DNA of 64,000 nucleotides from Polyodon spathula (taxonomy: Eukaryota > Chordata > Actinopteri > Acipenseriformes > Polyodontidae). Location of the stretch: NCBI RefSeq assembly GCF_017654505.1, contig NC_054536.1:12517794-12581793 (forward strand), written 5' to 3'. The translations under genes and the position numbers were made by a program. Below, piece by piece: positions 1 through 10,071 of this stretch. Below the pieces are notes generated by a model. It was not told where the DNA came from, ran no database searches, and saw only the letters and a program-made list of their open reading frames with translations. Numbering within the stretch: position 1 is the stretch's first letter; each line of letters begins with the position of its first letter.

Positions 1-1793
1 AATAGAGAAATAGAAATAAACATTGCTAAGGGAGCTAAAACCAATTCCAAAATGTTTTTCCAATATTACAACAGCAAGAGAACATTCAAAGAGGAGATTA
101 AATGTTTAAGAGATACAAATGGCAAAATCGTAGAGGAAGAAAAAAAAATAGCAAATATGTTAAATGATTACTTTTCACAAGTTTTTACAAAGGAAGATAC
201 TGACAACATGCCCCACATGTCATCCAGTTCCTATCCAGTTTTAAATAACTTTAGCATAACTGAGGCAGAAGTGTTAAAGGGACTAGGAGCTCTTAAAATA
301 AACAAATCCCCTGGGCCGGATGAGATCCTCCCAATAGTACTCAAAGAAATGAAATTTCTTCAAGATCATGCAGCAGTCTCTTGACACAGGGGTGGTACCG
401 ACAGACTGGAAAATTGCAAACGTAATACCGATCCACAAAAAGGGAAACAAAACTGAACCAGGTAACTACAGACCAGTAAGCCTGACTTCTATTATATGCA
501 AACTTATGGAAACTATAATAAGATCCAAAATGGAAAATTACCTTTATGGTAGCAGGGTACTGGGAGACAGTCAGCATGGTTTTAGGAAAGGGAGATCGTG
601 CCTAACTAACTTGCTTGATTTTTTTGAGGATGCAACATCGATAATGGATAATTGCAAAGCATATGACATGGTTTATTTAGATTTCCAGAAAGCTTTTGAC
701 AAAGTCCCGCACAAAAGATTAATTCTCAAACTGAATGCAGTTGGGATTCAAGGGAGTGGTTAACATGTAGAAAACAGAAAGTACTGATTAGAGGAAAAAC
801 CTCAGAATGGAGTGTGGTAACCAGCGGTGTACCACAGGGATCAGTATTAGGTCCTCTGCTATTCCTAATCTACATTAATGATTTAGATTCTGGTATAGTA
901 AGCAAACTTGTTACATTTGCAGACGACACAAAAGCAGGAGGAGTGGCAAACACTGTTGCAGCAGCAAAGGTCATTCAGAATGATCTAGACAAGATTCAGA
1001 ACTGGGCAGACACATGGCAAATGACATTTAATAGAGAAAAGTGTAAGGTACTGCACGCAGGAAATAAAAATGTACATTATAAATATCATATGGGAGATAT
1101 TGAAATTGGAGAAGGAATCTATGAAAAAGACCTAGGAGTTTTTGTTGACTCAGAAATGTCTTCATCTAGACAATGTGGGGAAGCTATAAAAAAGGCTAAC
1201 AAGATGCTCGGATACATTGTGAAAAGTGTCGAATTTAAATCAAGTAAAGTAATGTTAAAACTGTAAAATGCACTAGTAAGACCTCATCTTGAATATTGTG
1301 TGCAGTTCTGGTCACCTCGCTATAAAAAAAGATATTGCTGCTCTAGAAAGAGTGCAAAGAAAGCGACCAGAATTATTCCGGGCTTAAAAGGCATGTCATA
1401 TGCAGACAGGCTAAAAGAATTGAATATCTTCAGTCTTGAACAAAGAAGACTACGTGGCGACCTAATTCAAGCATTCAAAATTCTAAAAGGTATTGACAAT
1501 GTAGACCCAGGGGACTTTTTCAACCTGAAAAAAGAAACAAGGACCAGGGGTCACATATGGAGTTTAGAAAAAGGGGCATTCAGAACAGAAAATAGGAGAC
1601 ACTTTTTTACACAGAATTGTGAGGGTCTGGAATCAACTCCCCAGTAATGTTGTTGAAGCTGACACCCTGGGATCCTTCAAGAAGCTGCTTGATGAGATTT
1701 TGGGATCAATAAGCTACTAACAACCAAACGAGCAAGATGGGCCGAATGGCCTCCTCTCGTTTGTAAACTTTCTTATGTTCTTATGTTCTTATG
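1..1793 (+). mobile_element. CR1-type LINE, 3' portion (copy A)
   Basis: The window opens inside a non-LTR retrotransposon that matches the longer copy at 20002-23145 from about its position 21306 to the 3' end. It covers the end of the ORF2 linker, the reverse transcriptase, the C-terminal region and the 3' UTR. The 3' UTR holds the inverted repeat CAAACGAG...CTCGTTTG and ends at 1771-1793 in tandem TTCTTATG units. A 3' end made of short tandem repeats is typical of CR1-like LINEs. The left boundary lies outside the window. Confidence 0.9.
52..1647 (+). pseudogene. LINE ORF2 reverse transcriptase, broken (copy A)
   Basis: This is the reverse transcriptase part of a CR1-like ORF2. Recognisable blocks are SPGPDEI near 308, GNYRPVSLTS near 461, the motif A region YLDFQKAFDKVPH near 675, GVPQGSVLGP near 827 and the catalytic FADDTK near 917. 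Compared with the copy at 20.3-23.1 kb it is clearly dead: about 17 bp net are lost near 350-361, 22 bp are lost near 752, a TAC codon has become TAA at 1264-1266, one extra A sits near 1327, and one base is missing near 1362. No host function is implied. Confidence 0.9.
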
Positions 1794-2115
1794 AATGGTG
1801 AACATAACTACCTTCATTTTGCGCTGTGATGTTCAGCAAACCTTTTATCATACACTCTTAGCCCCATAAACGTTTTGGATTGCATCAGGCTATAATTCGA
1901 TAACATTTTAATTTTTATACAAATATTTGTAGCCCTCTAGTTACTGCATGATTAACCCTATTGCCTCTATACAGTGTGTGATATCTGTACCCTTCCAGTT
2001 ATTACATGATTAACCCTATTATCTCTATTACCTCATAATTACAATGCGTGCAGGATTATGTTTGCGCTTGATATTGTTCCGTCTGACGCTTTTTCTTGGT
2101 CTCAGGGACACCACG

Positions 2116-2385
2116 ATGTCCAAATTTCTGCAAGATGCAAACGTTGCAAAGGATTCTAACCCTGGTACTGTTGGAAGAAAGCGATGGGGATTATGGGTAA
2201 CTGGAGTGGTAGGAGGGACATTGATAGCACTTTATGCTGTGGCCACCCCATTTGTAATCCCAGCCCTCAGGAAGATCTGCTTGCCTTTTGTTCCTGCAAC
2301 TCCAGCTCAGATTGAAAATGTCCTAAAGATGTTACAGTCAAGAACAGGATCGCTTGTCGACATTGGAAGTGGTGATGGGCGAATA
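2116..2385 (+). CDS. ATPSCKMT: ATPSCKMT coding exon 1 (residues 1-90)
   Basis: This exon encodes the N-terminus, the membrane helix, the conserved stretch [14 protein letters not shown] and motif I up to DGRI. It ends at a donor GTGAGT (2386). A possible splice acceptor with a pyrimidine-rich tract ends in CAG at 2103-2105, so the exon may begin at 2106 with a further 5' UTR exon upstream. That part is inference. Confidence 0.93.
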
Positions 2386-5120
2386 GTGAGTTGGCAAATT
2401 GAAACCTAACATACATTTCAAGCATGACTTCACAGCCTTGTTGTCAATTTGTAGAAAAGAGGATGATGTTTTACAATAAATTGCTGCAAAGCTTACTTTT
2501 TGAAATAGAAAATGAAGGTACATTAACATCAGGAGTTCGGTTCAGTAGACACAGCATGCTCTCTGTTAAGCAGCAACACAGACAGCAATCAGCCACATGC
2601 AATAATTACAGCAGCACACAATACTCCAGAAACCCACCTCACTTTTATAGCTCTGAGACACACAATGTTGCAAAGTCCCCATGTCCTCAGCCAATCGGCA
2701 TCTGCACAAGTCCCACTCCCCTCTGGCTCCTTCCCGCGCTGGAGAGAGGTCAATCCAGGTGCAAACTTGCACCTACAGGATGCCATGTGAACCAGTTCTA
2801 ACAGCAATTCCATGTGGTCTTGTGTATCAGCGTGAGAGTAGTTCCTCTGAAACCCCATGCACTATCCCAGCACTGTTTTACACAGTGCAATAGTCCAGCT
2901 CCTGGTGGCTCGGAGTCCTGCAGCGTTGTTTGCACTCCGACCCCCTTCCTTTCAGACCCAGCATGATAGCACAGAGACTCCAGCACCGTCTGCACCTGTC
3001 GTTACAATATGTTTTATTGAAAATATTCGGGGGTATCCAAGATAACAAGGGTTAAGGTTGTTGGAGAACAGAAGAAATACATATAGGAATAAGTATTGAG
3101 GCACCCTTACTGATTTACTGTAGTGCCCATTCTTTATTTTACCCCCAAAATGTGTGTCTATTCTAGTATGGCATTTGATGTGATACTACTGGTTACTACT
3201 GCAGAAACCAATTTCTGAGTAGGACAATAAACATCCCACATTTAGTTTTCTACAGCAACGCAACTGGTAATTTTGCCCAAATGGATATTGCAAGCATTTA
3301 TATTGTGATTAGATACATTAAAAACATTAATTTAAAATGTCTAACCACTTATTTCATTATTTATTTATTTTTTTTGCCGTAGGTGATTGCAGCAGCAAAG
3401 CAAGGCTACAGGGCTGTTGGCTATGAGCTGAACCCATGGCTGGTGTGGTATTCTAGATATAGGGCCTGGAGGGAAGGAGTGCATCACAACACCAGATTTT
3501 ATATAGCAGATTTATGGAAGGTTTGTTTTTCATTAATTAGATGTAATCGAATTGTAATAAACTAAACAAGACAGTGTTATTTATGTATTTATTTATTTAT
3601 TTATTTTGGGGGGGGGGTGACGTTATCCATGGTGTCAGTAAACCAGTGTTGAAATGTCTCATCATTATGAGAGTTCCCAGATGTTTTTGTTTATTTGTTT
3701 TGGTAATATTGTAGTCTTTTTAATCAACTCTTTTTTTGCGTGTTTGTATTTGTGATTGTATTGAGTTGCATGTCTTTTACTGTCCAGAGGGCCATCTTTC
3801 TCCAGTACTGTACTGGAAATTCTTTATTTTTATTTAAATTATTGTTTTCTCCACTGGGTGGAAGTGTTGTATAACTTTTTTTGTATTTATTATGTTCTCC
3901 TTGTTATAAAGTCTTGGTTCTACCTCTGCCAATACTGTTACTTAGGAGAGGATATTTCAGAGTTTAGCCTGCGTCTCCTCTCTCATGTGTGGTTATACAC
4001 CCATTTGTTAGATGTATTACAACCTGTTGCTATTAAGTGTGAAAAAAGAAGGCTGTGTCTTCATATGAACCCGAGGCCAGAGCCAAGCTTAGTGTTAGTT
4101 TTAAATCTTTCACTTCCTTGAACTAAAGAATCCCATAGCTTAAAAATACAGCTCATACCATTGGTTACAGTATAGTAACTTGTAACACTTCTTTTCATGT
4201 TAATTTCAATTTAAATATTTATTTTCTGAATTTTTTTAATTTTTTTTTTTTAGGTCAAGTTTTCTCAGTATGCTAATGTTGTTGTCTTTGGAGTTCCACA
4301 GATGGTAAGTTTAATTTCAGTGAAAATGTGACGAAGAGCCTTTAAAATGAACTGGCATCAAGTTCAACACGCAAATATTTGACATTTTTTCCTTCTAACT
4401 GGATCTGAGTCTTCACAAACTTTATACAAAACAAAGTGATGAGATGTGCGAAGTTTGCCATCTTTACTCTGCTGTTAACTCAGTGTGTCCTGACAATCAA
4501 AAGGCATTTTTAAATAAAACAGAAGGTATGGCAATTGATAATTTTGCACCGAAAGACATGCAGCGCTCACCTTTATAAGGTGGCCTGTTATGCTGTGGAA
4601 CAGGTTATGAGGCTGTACGGTCACGGCTCCCATTTGCCCCATAATGCCATCACACTAACACTAGTATTCTCGTTATAAGGCGGAACACAAACAGCACGGC
4701 CTCTTAACTGGCTCCTGACTACAGCATTATAAATGGGGAGCACTGTATATCCTTATTCCCCATTGTTCTCAATCCAGTTAATTATGATGTCCAACTCTGA
4801 ATCATATTCAAAATGTATGCAGAATGAGTTGAAACAGTATTTTCTAAAAACAAAAACAAAAAGTTACTGTAATAGAATAGACCAATGTATAAACATATGT
4901 TCTTCTACAGATGCCTCAGTTGGAAGACAAACTTCTAAGTGAACTACAGATCACAGCCAAAGTCATTGCCTGCCGTTTCCCCTTTCCCACCTGGGCACCT
5001 GATCACATGACTGGAGAGGGGATTGATACTGTGTGGGCATATGATGCAAAAACATTTCAAAATGGACACTGCGGAGCTTCAGCCGAGGCACAGAGACACT
5101 ATACTCAAAACACACAGTGA
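2116..5120 (+). CDS. ATPSCKMT: ATP synthase c-subunit lysine N-methyltransferase (four coding exons)
   Basis: Joining 2116-2385, 3383-3520, 4254-4304 and 4911-5120 gives an uninterrupted 222-residue protein, close to the 233 residues of the human protein. Every intron is GT-AG, and all junctions fall between codons. In order, the protein has a short polar N-terminus, one membrane segment at about residues 24-47, the SAM-binding motif I (VDIGSGDGR, 81-89) and the acidic loop residue in GYELNPW (E105). It then has FGVPQMM across the exon 3-4 junction and [10 protein letters not shown] near the C-terminus. In mammals this family (formerly FAM173B) is a mitochondrial membrane-anchored seven-beta-strand methyltransferase that trimethylates Lys43 of the ATP synthase c-subunit and supports respiration. 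In human the gene neighbours CCT5; that gene is not seen here, and a LINE lies only ~320 bp upstream. The start at 2116 gives the expected polar N-terminus before the membrane helix. An in-frame ATG at 2044 is an alternative. Confidence 0.95.
2550..3006 (-). mobile_element. GC-richer block in intron 1, possible solo LTR
   Basis: This part of intron 1 is clearly more GC-rich than the surrounding AT-rich DNA. Read on the minus strand it begins TGTAACGACAGG and carries a TATA box (GCTATAAAAG, about 2643-2652) in its second half, as an LTR would. I found no target duplication and no second copy in the window, so it could equally be another repeat. Confidence 0.3.
3383..3520 (+). CDS. ATPSCKMT: ATPSCKMT coding exon 2 (residues 91-136)
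   Basis: The exon follows a T-rich tract and the acceptor TAG at 3380-3382, and ends before the donor GTTTGT. It encodes [20 protein letters not shown] and the [13 protein letters not shown] block, the most conserved part of the family. The glutamate of GYELNP is the expected acidic residue contacting the SAM ribose. Confidence 0.95.
4254..4304 (+). CDS. ATPSCKMT: ATPSCKMT coding exon 3 (residues 137-153)
   Basis: This 51-bp exon encodes [17 protein letters not shown]. It is preceded by a long poly-T tract with a TAG acceptor (4251-4253) and followed by the donor GTAAGT. It is too short to find as an ORF but is required to join exons 2 and 4 in frame. Confidence 0.93.
4911..5120 (+). CDS. 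ATPSCKMT: ATPSCKMT terminal exon (residues 154-222 and stop)
   Basis: The exon starts after the acceptor CTACAG and ends at TGA 5118-5120. It encodes the second Met of the conserved FGVPQMM, then [16 protein letters not shown] and [11 protein letters not shown]. The last ~22 residues are polar and look unconserved, as usual for this family's tail. Confidence 0.95.
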   Translation: MPQLEDKLLSELQITAKVIACRFPFPTWAPDHMTGEGIDTVWAYDAKTFQNGHCGASAEAQRHYTQNTQ

Positions 5121-5153
5121 TGCAGAACTGGGAGCGGGGCATTTTAGTTTGTA

Positions 5154-5159
5154 AATAAA
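5154..5159 (+). promoter_or_regulatory. Polyadenylation signal AATAAA for ATPSCKMT
   Basis: A canonical AATAAA lies 34 bp after the stop codon and is followed by a GT-rich stretch (GGTGATATTTGT). This would give a very short 3' UTR. Longer 3' ends cannot be excluded. Confidence 0.7.
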
Positions 5160-5160
5160 G

Positions 5161-6520
5161 GTGATATTTGTCCCAGGGATTTGTTTAGGCAAATTATATT
5201 TACCCAGTGGCTCTGAATTGAAGTGATCTCAGAATGAAAGAAATTCGAAGGAACAGAAAGCTGTGTATGGGGCTACTCACCAGTGTAACAAAGAATGGAG
5301 AACAGTAAGTGCTGTTTTGGCATTTGGTGTTCTTGAAGTTGTTAAATACAGGTTTTTCAAAACTGCAAATGCAAGTGAAATATTTATTTTGTCCAAAGCT
5401 TTCTATTATTTTTCAGGGCTGTTTTTTTAATTAATCATTTCAATCTGAAGAACCACTTCTTGGTGTGTGTAGTGGCAATATTAATACTACTTATGGTTAA
5501 GTGTTTGATAGCAATAATAATATTTTGTCAAATATTAGTATGTTGGATTGTGTAGAAGTGAGATGTTATTGTCTGTATGCAGACAACTGTATTTTTTTAA
5601 GATGAAGCAAGACAGGAAAGGTACATCATATCTTAAAAGAAAATCGCTAGTTCTTTTAAGTGTTCATGCTAATTGAAGACATTTCTGATGCATCACCTAT
5701 GCTGCGGCCACCTTCCTCATTCATCGATCCAACCAAGATGCAGGTTCTTCAATGTACAAAAGTTATTCTAACATCATAACCATGGGCACTGCTGATAAGC
5801 CTCTTAATGTTACGCTGTAAAGTTTAAAATCAGATAAGTGCCAAGTTGTTTACTTTAAATCATAAATGAAAATATGAGAAATGATAAAACAGTTGTTGTG
5901 CAGTCCAGGTAAAATGACTTTGCAATCTGACCTCATTCAGCCAGTTAGGAAACCCTGATCTATATTTCAAAAATACATGTTGATACCTGATGGCTTTTTT
6001 TTTTAACACTGCAAAAAACAAACAAACCAAAAAGATCAAAATCATGCAGCGCTTGCGTTTCTTACAGGCTGTGTGAATCTGTGGTTCATGTGTGCCACTG
6101 TTTAGTAACTGAAAGAAAATGCTGTGGCAGCAGATTGCGAGTTTGATCCCTAGGTTCTGCATTTAATTGATGTCTTGACCCCTATCTGTGTTCACCTTAG
6201 CTGTCTGACAGTGTGTTCCATCTCTGCAGAAACAATCTGTTTTGTGATAGTTCCTGCTCTATGGTGAGCCTTCTTGAGTGCAAGAAACAACGCAGACATG
6301 AACAAAGCCCTTATGTTTGTAGGTCAGCTTGCCTGTTAACTGTTGGTTTTAATTTGGGAAACATTAAATATGCTGCACACAATCAAGAAAATGAAAAAAC
6401 CCTAAAAACTGATTCCTTCATTTTTGCTTTTCAGTTTATGCTGTACGCCTCTGACTTGCCAAGACACACAGTGAAAGAAAAATGAGAGCACTGAGGGAAT
6501 ATTACAATATGTTAGAAAAG
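5161..6520. other. Intergenic, no recognisable feature
   Basis: AT-rich sequence downstream of ATPSCKMT. The open frames here show no family resemblance, and I see no repeat structure. Confidence 0.6.
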
Positions 6521-6522
6521 GT

Positions 6523-6548
6523 ATTATATATTATATATATATATATAT

Positions 6549-6607
<59 letters not shown>

Positions 6608-6631
6608 TATAGAGAGAGAGAGAGAGAGAGA
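6523..6631. repeat. (AT)n followed by (GA)n microsatellite
   Basis: About 80 bp of almost pure AT dinucleotides followed by about 20 bp of GA. Confidence 0.97.
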
Positions 6632-7212
6632 TGAATAGCAGCATCTCAAGCTATAAATACAAGTTTATATAACGCTTTCACAGTTTTGTCACAATTGATT
6701 CCTTCTAAGCTATTATACTCACCTCTTTGGTTTTCTACTTTTCAGGTTTTATTTACTTAAAAAAAAAGCTTCTGCACATACATTACTCACACAAAGCTGG
6801 TAAAATATGTTAGATTTATCAAATAAAGCATCAGAAACTTTATTTGGTAATATAATGTGAACAAAAAATGTGTTGACTCAGCAGAATCTGTATGATGGTT
6901 GTTAAATTACACTTAATTAGTATAATTCAACAAAGCATTCCACTGTTCACAGTGAAAAATAACAAGGCATAATTAAATGGATCCATGTATTATGAAAATA
7001 AAGATATATTCAGTAGCAATGCAAATTATGGAAACAACTAATGATTTACAGCAAGAGAAGGGATTTTATTGCACATTTTTCATCACTCAGACCCTTAATA
7101 AATACCCTGGTATCTGAATAGAGAATCATCTCAGTGCAGTGGGCGTGGTGGACTTCAACTGGATTTATCTATTTAGCTCTTACTACATAACTTAGTTGGT
7201 TGTAAAATGTGT

Positions 7213-7213
7213 G

Positions 7214-7249
<36 letters not shown>

Positions 7250-7283
7250 TATTATTATTATTATTATTATTAATAATATTAAT
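7213..7283. repeat. (ATT)n microsatellite at a SINE end
   Basis: An ATT/TTA trinucleotide run of ~70 bp. It directly abuts the minus-strand SINE tail at 7284-7405 and is probably that SINE's own simple-repeat 3' end. Confidence 0.95.
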
Positions 7284-7405
7284 ATAGTCATTTAGCAGAC
7301 GTTATTATCCAAAGCGACTTACAGAGACTAGGGGCCGAACTACAAGTGCTGCTGCAGTCACTTACAATAGGACCTTGATTTTACGTCTCATCTGAAAGAT
7401 GACAA
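7284..7405 (-). mobile_element. SINE 3' fragment (GCGTCTGCTAAATG-type tail)
   Basis: On the minus strand this reads GATGAGACGTAAAATCAAGG, then TCCTATTGTAAGTGACT, then GTCGCTTTGGATAAT and CGTCTGCTAAATGACT, followed by a TAA repeat. The last block is the very common fish SINE/L2-type 3' tail. The body resembles the SINE at 52562-52800, which ends in a different tail. The tRNA-like head is not present. Confidence 0.75.
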
Positions 7406-8292
7406 AAATAATATTAGAAAACAACTGAATTGCAAAAAAAACAATTGAATTGAACAATTGCGAACAGCCAATCAGCTTCCAGATCTAGCGGGCTTCTATT
7501 TTGCATAGATGCCCGGTGGAACGTTGAAGTGCTTAACTGAATTAAATTTTAATCAATCCATGCATACATACCGTTTTTTTCCCTTAACATTCTAATATAC
7601 AACTAATCTGATAACAGAAAAAGCTACTTAAACATACTTTTTGACACGGTCTAGAGACAAGCAAAATCATGTCTGTGACAGGACACCATAAAGAAGGCTA
7701 AATTCGCAGCAACTGGACAGCAAATCAACAGGGAATATACGATTGGTCCACACTTCTGTCATCGGCTGAATCCAAACAACACCCTCCCTCAAAACCACCA
7801 GTCAAACTGCCAACCCTGTTTCAGTTCTTTCCGCAACAGCCAATACACTCCCTGCTTGCTTGAATGACGCCCCGCCTCCAGCAAGAAGCTCCCAGTCCGC
7901 CTCAATGCTGCACGGTTTATTCAACAATTGTACATGTCCAGATAAATTATAATAAGAAAGAGTAAGACCCCAATAAATAAATAAGTTAGCAATAACATTG
8001 TAGCAATCTCGGTTCCTGCAGGCAGGCGCATCACACAGGTCGAGACAATCCACACACAGGCAGAGGGCAGGCGCGAACCCGGGACCTCTTGCAATAAAAC
8101 ATGTGATCACATCACCTACCAGCCCTCCTGCTGCAAGCTACACTATTTTCTGTACGTGTATTTTTCTATTATAAATGTGTTAGGGACTATTTTCCTCACT
8201 GGAATGTTACCTGCCGAAATATTAGAAGTTCAAGGTAAATATAGGTTATTTATTTTTAAAGAGAAAATAAAGAAATAAATCGTTTTCAAATT
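7406..8292. other. Gene-free stretch with a moderately GC-rich block
   Basis: No gene is recognisable. The part from about 7640 to 8140 is GC-richer than its surroundings. On the minus strand near 8076-8092 it contains a GGGTTCG box like a Pol III B box, with TGGTAGGTGA about 45 bp before it, so a degraded tRNA-derived repeat is possible but unproven. Confidence 0.4.
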
Positions 8293-8436
8293 GCGACAGA
8301 GCCCTCTCGATGTGGGCTCTACCGTGTGGTCGCTGACCTTGACTTTCATTAGAGCCCTCCCCTTAGGCTCGGGACGCATAACTCCAGTCGCGGTCATCTA
8401 CCACATGGTAGAGCCTGCATAGACGGGCTCTATCGC
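8293..8436. mobile_element. Palindromic foldback element
   Basis: The two ends are inverted copies: GCGACAGAGCCC at 8293-8304 against GCGATAGAGCCC read in from 8436. The arms continue through GGCTCTACCGTGTGG and GGCTCTACCATGTGG to TGACC, about 45 bp each around a ~55-bp centre. Each arm contains its own small hairpin (AGAGCCC...GGGCTCT at 8298-8320; TAGAGCC...GGCTCTA at 8409-8432), and the centre contains a third (GAGCC...GGCTC, 8352-8370). No coding capacity. The form suggests a MITE or foldback element. Confidence 0.65.
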
Positions 8437-8596
8437 TTAATTATTAACTGGATTATGTAGAAGAGGGGTGTGAAACTCATTTCGTATGGCGGGCCTGATC
8501 CGATACCCTGGCGCTTGGCACAGGCCAAGTGACAGTCATAAAAATACAAAGACAAACCCAAAACCTCAAAATTATTATATTTAATTACACCATGTA

Positions 8597-9589
8597 ACAC
8601 AATTTTTGTTCCTGGGTATTAAGTGTTATTTCCTAATTGCTTATGCCTCAAAAGTATAGAAAATGGCTGTTATTCCCCACAAACTTTGCTTTTGTGACCA
8701 GGACAGTGATATTTTGAATTTTACCTATTTCCAATGAGAAAACAGTATTTTCGTTCACATAAAGTCAGAAAAAAACAACATATGAATCCAAATTGACATG
8801 TATTTATACTAAAGTTATACAAAAATGACTACAAAAGATTTAGAAGTGAGTAGTTTTTCGGGATTTACGATTATACTGTAAATCACTTTCACGAATCATC
8901 CCCCAAATGTAGTCTCCCATCATGTTCTCGTTATACTGTCCTTGGTAGCGGCGTTCAAAGTCCAGTATATCCTGGTGGAAACACTCGCCTTGCTCCTCCG
9001 AGTACGCTCCCATGTTCTCCTTGAATTTATCAAGATGAGCATCAAGGATATAGACTTTGAGGGACATCCTACAGCCCATTGTGCCATAGTTCTTCACCAG
9101 AGTCTCAACCAGCTTGACATTGTTCCTCCCCACAGAGAACTTGGTCCGCTGTGGCCAGTCCCGCCTGTGGTAGTGCGCCTTGGTGTCCCTGCTGTCCCAA
9201 AGGCAAAGATAGCAGGGAAACTTGGTAAAACCGCCTTGGAGACCCATCAGGAATGCCACCATTGCAGCCTCTTGATGCCATCTCAGAAAAATGCAGATAT
9301 GTATCCACTTAGGCAGCTGGAACTAAACTGAACTGGTGGGCTTAAGGCCCCTGTATTTATACAACTATTTATATTACTGGAAAGTTCTAGAAGTTACTCC
9401 AAGTTTACTCAGCACTGAATCTATCTGGAATGTTCTGGAAAATAGGTAAATTTCAAAATATCACTGTCTTGGTCACAAAAGCAAAGTTTGTGGGGAATAA
9501 TAGCCATTTTCTATACTTTTGAGGCATAAGCAATTAGGAAATACCACTTACTACCCAGGAACCAAACAAAAAAAAAAAAATTGTGTTAC
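8597..9589 (-). mobile_element. DNA transposon with ~136-bp inverted repeats, nested in the hAT element
   Basis: 8597-8732 and 9437-9589 are inverted copies of each other. Both begin GTAACACAATTT, and then share blocks such as GTTCCTGGGTA, TTATGCCTCAAAAGTATAGA, CCCCACAAACTTTGCTTTTG and GATATTTTGAA. The right copy has a poly-T expansion after the first 12 bases. The arms enclose the minus-strand ORF at 8840-9262. Similarity may extend ~11 bp further outward on each side (8586-8596 and 9590-9600). The same terminal sequence recurs at 54594-54903. I cannot assign the superfamily. Confidence 0.75.
8840..9262 (-). pseudogene. Remnant ORF of an uncharacterised transposon-associated protein family
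   Basis: A 140-residue open frame. Its N-terminal half reads GLQGGFTKFPCYLCLWDSRD and then KAHYHRRDWP. Its C-terminal half has MSLKVYILDAHLDKF, then GECFHQDI, ERRYQGQYNE and MMGDYIWGMIR. From memory of related fish and invertebrate proteins, these two blocks belong to a larger protein of unknown function that is scattered through animal genomes with transposons. In those proteins roughly 100 or more residues, including a PPLHIKLGL-type motif, separate the two halves. Here they are joined in frame, so this looks like an internally deleted copy. The usual Arg of GERFHQDI is Cys. I would not assign a catalytic role. Confidence 0.6.
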
Positions 9590-9642
9590 ACGATGTTATC
9601 ATACATAGCATATTTACATTCCTCTAAATAATTTGTAGACAT

Positions 9643-10071
9643 CAATGGAAAGCCAACATGCTTAATTTGTAAGTAACATATGCTGTTGTGAAATAATACA
9701 ACATTAAGAAGACACTATGAAGCAAACCATGGCAAGAAATCTGACAAATATACAGGAAAATTACGTGAAGCTAAATACTCTGAATTAGCACAGTCATTGA
9801 AAAATCAGCAATCGATGTTTACTAATGCTTCTAGCATAACTTCATAAGTGATACTGCTGTTAAAGCAAGCTGTGTGATTGCCCACAAAATACCTGTTTGT
9901 TCAAAACCATTTTCTGATGGAGTTTTTGAAGAAATGCTTCTAAACGCTGCTGAAATGGTGTCTTCTGGGAAGAAGCCAGCTTTCTCCATCATGAATATCA
10001 AATCTAAATGTTGTTCTCAACTAACTGAAACACATCTTAACTTGATACCCAAGATATCCTCAGCCCAGTGA
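9643..10071 (+). pseudogene. hAT transposase N-terminal fragment with BED-like finger
   Basis: Translation near 9643 gives NGKPTCLIC, then an in-frame stop. After a short decayed stretch come LRRHYEANHGKKSDKYTGKL and a Gln- and Lys-rich helix. The C-x2-C and H-x4-H pattern fits the BED-type finger of hAT transposases of the group related to GTF2IRD2. After another stop and frameshift near 9847, the frame continues as ASCVIAHKIPVCSKPFSDG, then FEEMLLNAAEMV, to 10071. No DDE core or C-terminal dimerisation domain is recognisable downstream. Confidence 0.7.

Noticed and set aside
2424..3045. Several open frames inside intron 1 of ATPSCKMT
   Set aside because: They lie between well-defined splice sites and read in conflicting frames on both strands, in a GC-rich repeat-like block.
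9100..9331. Plus-strand open frame opposite the long-TIR transposon ORF
   Set aside because: It is the shadow of the minus-strand frame, which carries the recognisable protein blocks.
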